From the NCBI GenBank assembly GCA_014762645.1, contig JABURP010000127.1, positions 44,379-108,378 of the forward strand: a stretch of 64,000 bases of DNA. Direction: 5' to 3'. The notes beneath the pieces are model-generated. The model saw only the letters and a program-made list of their open reading frames with translations. It made no database searches and was not told where the DNA came from. The position numbers and the translations under genes are program-made. Shown piece by piece: positions 21,194 to 30,567 of the stretch (position 1 is the first letter of the stretch; every line of letters starts with the position of its first letter). Source of the stretch: Crocinitomicaceae bacterium. GTDB lineage: Bacteria; Bacteroidota; Bacteroidia; Flavobacteriales_D; Crocinitomicaceae.

Positions 21194-22285
21194 TTACAAT
21201 AAAGTGTATCGTTTTCCCGGAAGTGTTTTGATCAACCCTTTCATTTCTAAATTGAACAGATGAACGGAAACATTTGAAGAATCCATATTGGCGGCCTGAG
21301 CGAGGGTATCAAAATCTATATCCCCCCTTTCCATAAAGAGAGATACAAGTTGAGATTCGGTCTCACTTAGATCTTCAAGAAGCTCTTGTTTAATTTCCTC
21401 TTTGCTCTCTTTCCGTTTCCATCCTAAAACTCCAACGAGATCATTGCCTTCAGTAATTAGATGCGCTCTTGATCGCTTAATGAGATTATTACAACCGGAC
21501 GAATATTCTTTATTAGCATTTCCAGGGAAAGCAAATACCTCACGGTTATAATCATTGGCCAGATTTGCTGTTATCATGGACCCACCCATTTCAGAACTCT
21601 CAACAACAACTGTGGCTTCACTTAATCCTGCTACAATTCTATTCCTCTTTGGAAAATTACTGGGTTCACCAATAGTGCCTGAAATGAATTCCGTTACTAA
21701 TCCACCATTTTCCATCATTCTACGAGCAAGCTGACGGTGAGCTGCGGGGTACATAGTATCCAGGCCATGACCAAGAACACCAATTGTTGAAAGGTTGTTA
21801 TGAATAGCCGCCTCATGAGCAGCTTTGTCAATTCCGTGTGCCAATCCGCTTATAATCTGAACCTGATGAGGAGCCAGATCACGGACTAAATTATCCGTCA
21901 TTATTTTTCCATAACTCGTTGATTTACGCGTTCCGACTATGGAAACATTTTTTTGGTTAAAGTGAACCATCCCCATGGTATAAAGAACAATCGGTGCATC
22001 TACGCATTGTTTTAAAAGTTGCGGGTAATTCGGGTCCTGAAAATAATAAAGTTGAATATTGTTCTTCTCAATAAAATCTAATTCCTGCTCTGCCCTAATT
22101 AAACATGCCTCACGGTTTAGACCCTTTGAAAAATCAATCCGTAAATCATGAAAATGACGAAAATTAGATTCCTTTTCTTTGAAAACTCCTTCCAAACTTC
22201 CAACAGCATTCAATAGCTGCTTTGCCGTGATAGGACCAAGACCATTAAGGATACTTAAAGCTATTTGATAAATGCGTTCGTCCAC
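21194..22285 (-). CDS. dprA: DNA-processing protein DprA
   Basis: 'VSIVGTRKSTSYGK', 'IISGLAHGIDKAAHEAAI', 'GHGLDTMYPAAHRQLA', 'FPKRNRIVAGLSEATVVVE'. Confidence 0.95.
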   Translation of the reverse strand: MDERIYQIALSILNGLGPITAKQLLNAVGSLEGVFKEKESNFRHFHDLRIDFSKGLNREACLIRAEQELDFIEKNNIQLYYFQDPNYPQLLKQCVDAPIVLYTMGMVHFNQKNVSIVGTRKSTSYGKIMTDNLVRDLAPHQVQIISGLAHGIDKAAHEAAIHNNLSTIGVLGHGLDTMYPAAHRQLARRMMENGGLVTEFISGTIGEPSNFPKRNRIVAGLSEATVVVESSEMGGSMITANLANDYNREVFAFPGNANKEYSSGCNNLIKRSRAHLITEGNDLVGVLGWKRKESKEEIKQELLEDLSETESQLVSLFMERGDIDFDTLAQAANMDSSNVSVHLFNLEMKGLIKTLPGKRYTLL

Positions 22286-22624
22286 CCGACAAAAATATAA
22301 AAATGGTTAAATTATCGTCAATAAATGATGAATAATTAGACAAAAAATTTGCGGTTAATAAAATGCTACTGTTGACTATCTGTAAGATACACTTTAATCA
22401 ATACTGTCAAAATAAATTTTTTCTATACGTACCTTGGCACTATCCCATTACAACCCAAAAACAAGGAAAGGTCATTACTTGATATGGTCCAATTCCCTTT
22501 TGCCTCTTTCTATTCGAATCTATAAATGTACCTGAACCAACCAATCCCGGATCATCAGTTATTGCTGAAATTCTCGCTTTTGCACAAATTTTGTGCCATT
22601 TGTTCGGCAAACCTATATGTTTTG

Positions 22625-22632
22625 TATATTTG
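22625..22632 (+). promoter_or_regulatory. Bacteroidetes -7 promoter motif upstream of rpoN
   Basis: TATATTTG (TAnnTTTG) 20 nt before the ATG, with an upstream TTG. Confidence 0.5.
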
Positions 22633-22651
22633 AGATAATACGCTACACAAA

Positions 22652-24106
22652 ATGTTAAAACAACAACTCAGTCAAAAACTATTACAAAAATTATCGCCGC
22701 AGCAAATTCAATTGATGAAACTGTTGCAGGTTCCTACTATGGAACTTGAGCAACGTATTAAAGAAGAAATTGAAGAAAATCCTGCTTTAGAAGAAGGTGC
22801 TGAAGAATCGGAAGATGATTACGGTGATGAGTATGATGATGACCTGGGTGAAGTGAGCGAATCACAGGAAGATTTTGATATCAACGACTATCTGGATGAT
22901 GATCTTCCTCAATATAAAACGTCTGTATCTAATAAAGGAAGAGATGAAGACGAAAAAGCAATACCAATTTCAGGCGGAGCATCCTTTCATGAGATTTTAA
23001 AAAGCCAGCTCATGCTGCGCAAAATGACAGAAAAGGAACGCGCAATTGCTGATAACATTATTGGTAATATAGATGATGATGGTTACCTGAGAAGAGAAAT
23101 TGAAGCCATTGTAGATGACCTTGCTTTTACGCAAAATGTTATGGCAACTGAAGAAGAAGTGGAGGATGTGTTGTTTCTGGTTCAGGATCTTGAACCGGCT
23201 GGAGTAGGAGCCAGGGATTTACGAGAGTGTCTTTTGCTTCAACTTGAAAGAAGACATCACGGTGATATCCCCGTTTATACAGCCAAAAAAATTCTTGAAA
23301 AGAGCTTTGACGAATTTACCAAAAAGCACTACGATAAGATCAAATCAAAGTTTGAAATTGATGATGATGATCTCAAAGATGCTATTGATGTTATCACCAG
23401 GCTCAACCCAAAGCCAGGAAACTCTTTGAAAGATTCAACCAACTCAAAAAATATTCAACAAATAATCCCTGATTTTATCCTTACGGAAGAAGAAGGTGAG
23501 TTGAGTCTCTCTTTAAACAGTAGAAATGCTCCGCAACTGAAAGTGAGTAAGTCCTATGAAACTATGCTTAGGAATTATGCTGAGGGTGCTAAAAGCACGA
23601 AAGCTGATAAAGAGGCGATTACTTTTGTGAAGCAAAAACTAGATGCCGCTAAATGGTTCATTGATGCTATTTACCAGAGACAGCAAACTTTGATGCTAAC
23701 CATGAAAGCTATTTTGGAATATCAAAAAGAATACTTTTTAACTGGAGATGAAACAAATCTCAGACCCATGATATTAAAAGATATTGCTGACATTGTTGGT
23801 ATGGATATCTCAACTATTTCAAGGGTGGCAAACAGTAAGTATATCCAAACACCATATGGAATCATGTCTCTGAAGTATTTCTTCTCAGAGTCACTTTCTA
23901 CTTCATCAGGTGAAGAGGTTTCAACGCGTGAGGTTAAGAAAATTCTTGAGGATGCTATTAATAATGAAAATAAGAAAAAACCGTTAACCGATCAAAAATT
24001 AACGGACCTGCTGAAAGAGAAAGGCTATAACATTGCGCGTAGAACCGTTGCTAAATACCGGGAACAACTTAATATTCCGGTGGCACGTTTGAGAAAGGAA
24101 CTCTGA
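22652..24106 (+). CDS. rpoN: RNA polymerase sigma-54 factor
   Basis: N-terminal 'QQLSQKLLQKLSPQQIQLMKLLQVPTMELEQRIKEEIEENPALEE'; 'DIADIVGMDISTISRVANSKYIQTPYGIMSLKYFFS'; RpoN-box-like 'NIARRTVAKYREQLNIP'. Confidence 0.96.
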   Translation: MLKQQLSQKLLQKLSPQQIQLMKLLQVPTMELEQRIKEEIEENPALEEGAEESEDDYGDEYDDDLGEVSESQEDFDINDYLDDDLPQYKTSVSNKGRDEDEKAIPISGGASFHEILKSQLMLRKMTEKERAIADNIIGNIDDDGYLRREIEAIVDDLAFTQNVMATEEEVEDVLFLVQDLEPAGVGARDLRECLLLQLERRHHGDIPVYTAKKILEKSFDEFTKKHYDKIKSKFEIDDDDLKDAIDVITRLNPKPGNSLKDSTNSKNIQQIIPDFILTEEEGELSLSLNSRNAPQLKVSKSYETMLRNYAEGAKSTKADKEAITFVKQKLDAAKWFIDAIYQRQQTLMLTMKAILEYQKEYFLTGDETNLRPMILKDIADIVGMDISTISRVANSKYIQTPYGIMSLKYFFSESLSTSSGEEVSTREVKKILEDAINNENKKKPLTDQKLTDLLKEKGYNIARRTVAKYREQLNIPVARLRKEL

Positions 24107-24759
24107 TGAAGTATTTCTTCCATGCCGTTTCGTTCGTTTTTCATCCCCTGTTGATGCCAATGCTGGGGCTTTTTATATTATTCGAATCACCGACACTACC
24201 CAACAGTCTTATCACCTTAGATGCCCTTTATTATTTTCCGGATCAGGCCAAAACAGTACTTTATATAGTTCTGGGGATCCTGACGTTTTTAGCCCCCGGA
24301 TTGAGTCTGCTAATCATGTATTGGAATAAAATGATCACCAGCCTTAACCTCAAAGAAAGGAAAGAACGGTTTTACCCATTTATTTTGGTGATGTTCTATT
24401 ATGCTTTAGCGTATGGATACCTTAAACTCCGACTTCCTGAGTATCTTCAACATCCTGCCCTAATGGGCTTTATTTTTGGGATTGTCCTGGTTTTTATCGT
24501 CTCATTTTTCCTGAATTTTTATATAAAGTTGAGCATGCATGCGGCAGGTATCTTTGGCTTGTGTGGAATGTTACTGGCGTATGATCAGTCGCAAATAGAA
24601 AGTAACCTGCCCTTTTTGTTGTACCTGATTTGTATCGGTGGAATCGTTGCGGGTTCACGCATATACCTGGGCGCTCATACCCTAAAGGAAACATTAGCAG
24701 GGATGGCAGTTGGTTTTTTTGTGCTATTTCTGACCGTTAAGTTTTCTTTGTTTATCTAA
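24106..24759 (+). CDS. Integral membrane protein, PAP2-like
   Basis: Multiple TM segments; C-terminal 'SRIYLGAHTLKETLAGMAVG' resembles the PAP2 motif; start overlaps the rpoN stop. Confidence 0.65.
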   Translation: MKYFFHAVSFVFHPLLMPMLGLFILFESPTLPNSLITLDALYYFPDQAKTVLYIVLGILTFLAPGLSLLIMYWNKMITSLNLKERKERFYPFILVMFYYALAYGYLKLRLPEYLQHPALMGFIFGIVLVFIVSFFLNFYIKLSMHAAGIFGLCGMLLAYDQSQIESNLPFLLYLICIGGIVAGSRIYLGAHTLKETLAGMAVGFFVLFLTVKFSLFI

Positions 24760-24839
24760 GCTGATAAGTAAATGGATCAAACCTCTAATCAGTTGTTGTA
24801 TTAAGGCATCATATTTGTAATTTTAAATTAGAAACTAAT

Positions 24840-25673
24840 ATGTTTGCAAGGCATATAAAACCAGAAACTATGTATAAACAGTTAATGATACCGTTTGTGC
24901 TTGCTGTTGTCTTATCAGCATGTGGAACAGGTAAAGAAGGAAAGGAAGATAAGCCGGGAGGATTTAATTTGTTTCCGGTAGAAAAAGATGTAGAATTAGG
25001 TGCTCAGGTAGCAAAGGAGATAGAAAGTAAACCGGAAGATTTTCCCATTCTGGATTCAGCTTCAAATGTACAGGCTTATAAGTACCTTTATGGAGTAAGA
25101 GATAAAATTCTGGCAACCGGACTCGTTGAACATAAAGATGATTTTAGATGGCAGATTAGAATAGTCAATGATGATGAAACATTGAATGCCTTCTGTACAC
25201 CAGGAGGGTATATCTATTTCTATACCGGAATCATTAAATATCTTGAAAATGAAGCGCAATTGGCCGGAGTAATGGGGCATGAAATGGCACATGCAGACCT
25301 TAGACATTCCACCCGACAAATGACAAAACAATTTGGTGTGCAGTTATTGTTAAGTGCTATTTTGGGAGATGAATCGGCGCTTTCAAAAATTACCGGTGGA
25401 CTGATTTCTTTGCAGTTTTCTAGATCACATGAAACAGAGGCTGATCAAATGTCTGTGAGTTATTTGTGCCCAACGCATTGGCCAGCGGATGGCGGAGCAG
25501 GATTTTTTGAAAAAATTCAGGAGTCGGGCTCCTTACGCCCACCTGAATTTCTGAGCACACACCCTAGCCCTGAAAACAGAATTGAGAATTATCACAGATG
25601 GGCAGAAGAAAAGGGTTGTGGAGGATCAAATGAAAATATTACAGCCTTTCAAAAATTTCAAAGTCTGTTTTAG
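24840..25673 (+). CDS. M48 family metalloprotease, lipoprotein
   Basis: Lipobox 'VVLSACGTG', 'GVMGHEMAHADLRH' (HExxH), 'SRSHETEADQMSV', 'STHPSPENRI'. Confidence 0.92.
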   Translation: MFARHIKPETMYKQLMIPFVLAVVLSACGTGKEGKEDKPGGFNLFPVEKDVELGAQVAKEIESKPEDFPILDSASNVQAYKYLYGVRDKILATGLVEHKDDFRWQIRIVNDDETLNAFCTPGGYIYFYTGIIKYLENEAQLAGVMGHEMAHADLRHSTRQMTKQFGVQLLLSAILGDESALSKITGGLISLQFSRSHETEADQMSVSYLCPTHWPADGGAGFFEKIQESGSLRPPEFLSTHPSPENRIENYHRWAEEKGCGGSNENITAFQKFQSLF

Positions 25674-25683
25674 ATACAAAAAA

Positions 25684-25703
25684 CCCCGGATGTACGTCCG
25701 GGG
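25684..25703 (-). terminator. Intrinsic terminator for the reverse-strand gene
   Basis: CCCCGGA-TGTACG-TCCGGGG; read on the - strand it is followed by TTTTTT. Confidence 0.65.
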
Positions 25704-25725
25704 TCTAAACCTTAAAACTAAAGGA

Positions 25726-25752
25726 AGTAGTGCTTTAAAGCACTACTTTTTT
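25726..25752 (+). terminator. Intrinsic terminator for the forward-strand M48 gene
   Basis: AGTAGTGC-TTTAAA-GCACTACT followed by a T run; overlaps the stop codon of the convergent gene. Confidence 0.7.
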
Positions 25753-26595
25753 TGTGGTAATCAATTTGTCATCCTGTATAATGGTGACAAAATAAATGCC
25801 GGCAGGTACGTCTGCGACAAATCGCCTGCTACCTTTCGACTTCTCCTTAAAGACGACCTGACCGAGCAAATTGCTTAACACAAATTCATAATCTTTTTCG
25901 TTCCTGGTCTCCACATTAATCCTCTTATCATACGTGAATACGAAGAACTCGTCCTTCATTTGAATTGCGGCCGGGCCATAAGAAACCGGCGTCAGGTTAT
26001 TTTTAGTTGATACTACTCCTGTCGATAGTGGAGTTTTTTTAGATCTCTTGTTGTAATCACCGTAAACTGCTAATCGGTTCATTCTAAATCTACCTTCCTG
26101 AAAAAAGGTAATGTCTGCAACTACTTTTACAAACATATATTCCATTTTTTCGGCATAGATATCCGATCCTGTTCTAACGTCTTTTTGTAAGGGAATCCAG
26201 GTTTTCCCATCACGCGAAACATAGGCAGTGGCATAGTTTACCAAGCAGTTTTCTATGGCATCAATATCTGCTGAAAGACGGAGGTCGGTATATCCAACCA
26301 TGTCTTCAATTTTCTTTTCAAAACCAATAGAATAATTTCCGGGATTGTGTTGGAAAAGTTCAATGTGATCCTTTTCAAACCAGGTGATAGTTTCGTGGGA
26401 TAAACCATTCAGTTTCCATCCTTCGAAACCTCTTTCAGTGCCTACTCCACACTGAAATAGTGTCTTCATTTGTTCGTGACCTGCTGAGTTAAGGGATTCT
26501 CCACAAACTCCTTTCGAAGCTGATTTTGCAGAGGTTGATGCTAATAGTGCGTAGGTAGTACAACTCAGCAGAACGGTTAGTGTTAAGCGTTTCAT
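25735..26595 (-). CDS. Secreted protein with T9SS type A sorting domain
   Basis: Signal peptide; C-terminal 'YEFVLSNLLGQVVFKEKSKGSRRFVADVPAGIYFVTIIQDDKLITTKKVVL'. Confidence 0.85.
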   Translation of the reverse strand: MKRLTLTVLLSCTTYALLASTSAKSASKGVCGESLNSAGHEQMKTLFQCGVGTERGFEGWKLNGLSHETITWFEKDHIELFQHNPGNYSIGFEKKIEDMVGYTDLRLSADIDAIENCLVNYATAYVSRDGKTWIPLQKDVRTGSDIYAEKMEYMFVKVVADITFFQEGRFRMNRLAVYGDYNKRSKKTPLSTGVVSTKNNLTPVSYGPAAIQMKDEFFVFTYDKRINVETRNEKDYEFVLSNLLGQVVFKEKSKGSRRFVADVPAGIYFVTIIQDDKLITTKKVVL

Positions 26596-26814
26596 ATATT
26601 GAGGTTCTAATTTCGTCTGCTATATAGCATAACACATAAGTATCAACTTGGTTACATAACAATAGGATATATTATATAATACTAACCTAATTATATGATT
26701 ATCAGATCAACCATCAATTTTTCTTAAAAAATCTTAAAGGTACCTGAACAATAATGCTTCCCATTTGTTTTTGTGATAGTAATGCTATTATTTATGTAAG
26801 TACAACATGACATT

Positions 26815-27492
26815 ATGGAACCGTTACTATCAAACGTACAGATTAAAGTGTTGGCACAGGTCTATCTTAAAGATCCTGAATCAAGTGAGCTTGGTAAGCG
26901 AATAGTTTCAGGAGGAATTGAACTTATAGATGAACTGGGTTTTGAACGGTTTACATTTAAAAAGTTGGCCCAAAAAATTGGTTCAACAGAAGCCTCCATT
27001 TACAGGTACTTTTTAGATAAACATCATTTGCTAGTTTATTTTACCCTATGGTACTGGGGTTGGATGGAGTATCGCTTGGTGTTTGGCTTAACGAATATTG
27101 AGTCTCCAACTGACCGCCTGAAAAAGGCAATCAAAATACTCACAGAGAAAATTGAACAAGACTCAGATTTTTCCCACATAAATGAAGTGAAACTTAACAG
27201 GATAGTTATAGCTGAATCTTCAAAAATCTATTTCAATAAAAATGTGGATCAGGATAACTCAGAAGGATATTTTGTAGCTTATAAAAACCTGGTTCAACGT
27301 GTAAGTGATATCATATTAGAAATCAACGAAGAGTTTAAATACCCGCACATGTTGGTTTCAACAATAATTGAAGGAGCACACCACCAAAGATATTTTGCCG
27401 AACACTTACCGAGATTAACCGACGTGATACAAGGCGAGGATGCTGTCATCACATTTTATCAAAAAATAGCACTTAACGCATTGAAACAATAA
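26815..27492 (+). CDS. TetR/AcrR family transcriptional regulator
   Basis: N-terminal HTH 'GGIELIDELGFERFTFKKLAQKIGSTEASIYRYFLDKHHLL'. Confidence 0.85.
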   Translation: MEPLLSNVQIKVLAQVYLKDPESSELGKRIVSGGIELIDELGFERFTFKKLAQKIGSTEASIYRYFLDKHHLLVYFTLWYWGWMEYRLVFGLTNIESPTDRLKKAIKILTEKIEQDSDFSHINEVKLNRIVIAESSKIYFNKNVDQDNSEGYFVAYKNLVQRVSDIILEINEEFKYPHMLVSTIIEGAHHQRYFAEHLPRLTDVIQGEDAVITFYQKIALNALKQ

Positions 27493-27495
27493 AGT

Positions 27496-29202
27496 ATGCA
27501 AGCAATAGATGTGAAACAACCGGTAAGAAGATTTTGGGCACTGCTCAAACCTGATAAATTAGAAATCAGGAATGTATACCTATATGCACTTTTCAACGGT
27601 CTTGTATACCTTTCACTACCCATTGGAATCCAGGCCATAATAAATCTTATTCAAGGTGGTAGGGTCAGTACATCATTTATTGTATTAGTAATCTTTGTAA
27701 TTCTTGGTATAGCGATAAATGGAATTCTCACCATCAGTCAAATGCGAATTGTTGAGAATCTTCAACAACGAATCTTTACAAGGGCTGCATTCGAATTTGC
27801 CTATAGAATTCCACGCGTAAAACTTGAAGCATTATATAAATACTATGCACCCGAGTTGATGAACCGATTTTTTGATATCATTTCGGTTCAAAAAGGTTTG
27901 GCAAAAATATTAATAGACTTTACAACAGCTAGTATTCAGGTCTTATTCGGCCTCATTCTCTTATCATTTTACCATCCGTTCTTTATCATTTTTAGTTTAA
28001 TACTGGTCATACTGATTTATTTCATTTTCAAGATCACTGCTAGAAAAGGACTTGAAACAAGTCTTGAAGAGTCTAGAAGTAAATATAAAGTAGCTCACTG
28101 GTTAGAAGAAATGGCAAGAAACAATGTCACATTTAAATTGGCCGGAGAGACAAACCTTCCTCTTGAACGCACAGATAAAGAGGTGGAAAACTATGTTGAT
28201 TTTAGAGAAAAACACTTTAAAGTTCTCATCCAGCAATTCTCCTTAATGGTAGGATTTAAAGTAATGGTGGCCTTAGGTTTACTGGCTATTGGTGGTGTGT
28301 TGGTTATGGAACAACAAATGAATATTGGACAATTTGTTGCAGCCGAAATTATCATTTTGATGGTACTTGGAGCAGTTGAAAAACTCATTCTCTCATTGGA
28401 GACCATTTATGATGTGCTCACTTCTCTGGAAAAAATTGCGCAGGTAACTGATTTAGAACTGGAGCCTGAAAGAGGAGCAAAGATATCGGAACACTGTAAT
28501 AATCAAGGATTGGAAATCGAATTATCCAATGTCACTTTTGGTTATCCTGACTCAAGAGTTCCAATATTAAATGATGTGGATTTAAAAATTGAGCCAAACG
28601 AAAAAGTGTTAATTGTTGGACAGAATAATTCAGGAAAATCAACGCTGCTACACTTAATATCGGGGGTGTACGCTCCCAGCTTAGGTTATATTGCCTATAA
28701 CGGTTTCGGGCAAGGTAGTCTGGATTTACAAAACCTTAGATCTGTTATAGGGGATTGTCTTATGGAAGAACAATTATTTGAAGGGACGGTTTATGAAAAT
28801 ATTGCCATGGGACGTAAAGGTGCAACAATGCAAAACGTCAGGTGGGCCATTAAACACCTGGGACTTGAAGATTTTATTAAGTCCTTACCCAAAGGCTACG
28901 AAACGAATATTGACCCTGAAGGGCGAAAATTCTCTAAAGGAATTGTACACAAATTGTTACTGGCAAGGAGTATAGCTGATCTGCCAAAACTACTCTTAAT
29001 TAAAGATGCTTTTCAATCTATTAGAGCAGATGAGCGTAGAAAAATCATTGATTTTATCACCCATAAAGATCGCCCATGGTCTTTGGTAATTGTGTCATCA
29101 GATCCATACTTAGCGCAAAAAGTTGATACAATTATTTGGCTGGAAAATGGACAATTAGCCGGGCGTGGAACCTATGAAGAAATGAAAGATAAATTGATTT
29201 GA
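27496..29202 (+). CDS. ABC transporter, fused permease-ATPase with degenerate nucleotide-binding domain
   Basis: Six-TM type N-terminus; Walker A 'GQNNSGKSTLL'; other NBD motifs divergent; in operon with HlyD and TolC homologs. Confidence 0.85.
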   Translation: MQAIDVKQPVRRFWALLKPDKLEIRNVYLYALFNGLVYLSLPIGIQAIINLIQGGRVSTSFIVLVIFVILGIAINGILTISQMRIVENLQQRIFTRAAFEFAYRIPRVKLEALYKYYAPELMNRFFDIISVQKGLAKILIDFTTASIQVLFGLILLSFYHPFFIIFSLILVILIYFIFKITARKGLETSLEESRSKYKVAHWLEEMARNNVTFKLAGETNLPLERTDKEVENYVDFREKHFKVLIQQFSLMVGFKVMVALGLLAIGGVLVMEQQMNIGQFVAAEIIILMVLGAVEKLILSLETIYDVLTSLEKIAQVTDLELEPERGAKISEHCNNQGLEIELSNVTFGYPDSRVPILNDVDLKIEPNEKVLIVGQNNSGKSTLLHLISGVYAPSLGYIAYNGFGQGSLDLQNLRSVIGDCLMEEQLFEGTVYENIAMGRKGATMQNVRWAIKHLGLEDFIKSLPKGYETNIDPEGRKFSKGIVHKLLLARSIADLPKLLLIKDAFQSIRADERRKIIDFITHKDRPWSLVIVSSDPYLAQKVDTIIWLENGQLAGRGTYEEMKDKLI

Positions 29203-29203
29203 T

Positions 29204-30562
29204 ATGTTAAATATCTCTGAACATAGCGTTAGTAAAGCAGTACATAAACTCGGGCTTAAAACATTAAAACGAGTTGAAGAAAGGAAATCAAGCCGTGTTT
29301 TATTACGACTGGTTGGTGGCACTTTTATATTGGGGCTGATCATCATGTTTATTCCATGGACTCAGAATATTAGATCTCATGGAAACGTGACAACTATTAG
29401 CCCTGATCAGCGACCGCAAACGATTCATTCAGTAATACCCGGAAGAATTGAAAAATGGTACGTCAAAGAAGGAGATCATGTGAAGAAAGGCGATACAATT
29501 GCGTTTATTTCAGAGATCAAGCCAGAATATTTTGATGAAAAATTGCTCGAAAGAACCCAACAACAAACCGATTATAAGAAGCTCTCTGTTACCTCTTATG
29601 AAGAAAAAGTGAACGCATTGGATCAACAAGTAAATGCCCTGGCGACACAACGAGACTTGAAGTTAAATCAAGGCCAAATTAAGTTGAAACAAGCTCAGTT
29701 AAACGTAACCAATGATAGTATTGCATTGAATGCCGCAAGGGTTAACTATGAAACAGCACAGGAGCAATATGAGCGTATGTTATCATTGTATGAGCAAGGT
29801 CTAAAGTCAAAAACAGATCTTGAAAATAGAAATGTAAAGGTGCAGGATAGCTATTCCAAATACGTTGAAGCACAAAATAAATACCTGGCCAGTCAAGCTG
29901 AGTTGTTGGCTGTAAAAATTGAACTGTCTAACATAAAAATGAAGTATCGAACAGATATTGCGAAAGCACAATCTGAAAAATACTCTGCCCTATCCGGGAA
30001 ATTAGATTCAGAAGGCGAAGTCACTAAACTCGAAAATCAGTTTGCAAATTATCAGAAACGGAACAATTTCTACTATATCCTTGCGCCACAAGATTGTTAC
30101 ATCACACAATTAATAGCCAATGGTATCGGCGAAACTGTAAAAGAAGGGGCCCCAATTTTAAAAATAATGCCGACCAACTATACGCTGGCGGTAGAAATGT
30201 ATGTTGATCCGTTGGATCTACCCCTTTTAAGAGTGGGAGAACATGTTCGCCTTCAATTTGATGGGTGGCCGGCTGTTGTATTCTCAGGTTGGCCCAATGT
30301 AAGTTATGGGACATACGGCGGAAGAATTTATGCCATTGATCAGTATATCAGTGATAACGGGAAGTTCAGAGTTCTGGTAGAACAGGATCCAAATGATCAC
30401 CCCTGGCCGGATGCTTTAAGATATGGCGGAGGTGCAAATGCCATGATCCTGCTGGATGACGTTCCAATTTGGTATGAGTTATGGCGAAAAATTAACGGCT
30501 TCCCACCAAATTATTATAAAGAAGTTGAAAAAGATAAGAAGACTGATAAAGAACCGCATTAA
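29204..30562 (+). CDS. HlyD family periplasmic adaptor
   Basis: 'VIPGRIEKWYVKEGDHVKKGDTIAFISEIKPEYFDE', long coiled coil, C-terminal beta-barrel. Confidence 0.9.
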   Translation: MLNISEHSVSKAVHKLGLKTLKRVEERKSSRVLLRLVGGTFILGLIIMFIPWTQNIRSHGNVTTISPDQRPQTIHSVIPGRIEKWYVKEGDHVKKGDTIAFISEIKPEYFDEKLLERTQQQTDYKKLSVTSYEEKVNALDQQVNALATQRDLKLNQGQIKLKQAQLNVTNDSIALNAARVNYETAQEQYERMLSLYEQGLKSKTDLENRNVKVQDSYSKYVEAQNKYLASQAELLAVKIELSNIKMKYRTDIAKAQSEKYSALSGKLDSEGEVTKLENQFANYQKRNNFYYILAPQDCYITQLIANGIGETVKEGAPILKIMPTNYTLAVEMYVDPLDLPLLRVGEHVRLQFDGWPAVVFSGWPNVSYGTYGGRIYAIDQYISDNGKFRVLVEQDPNDHPWPDALRYGGGANAMILLDDVPIWYELWRKINGFPPNYYKEVEKDKKTDKEPH

Positions 30563-30567
30563 TCCTA

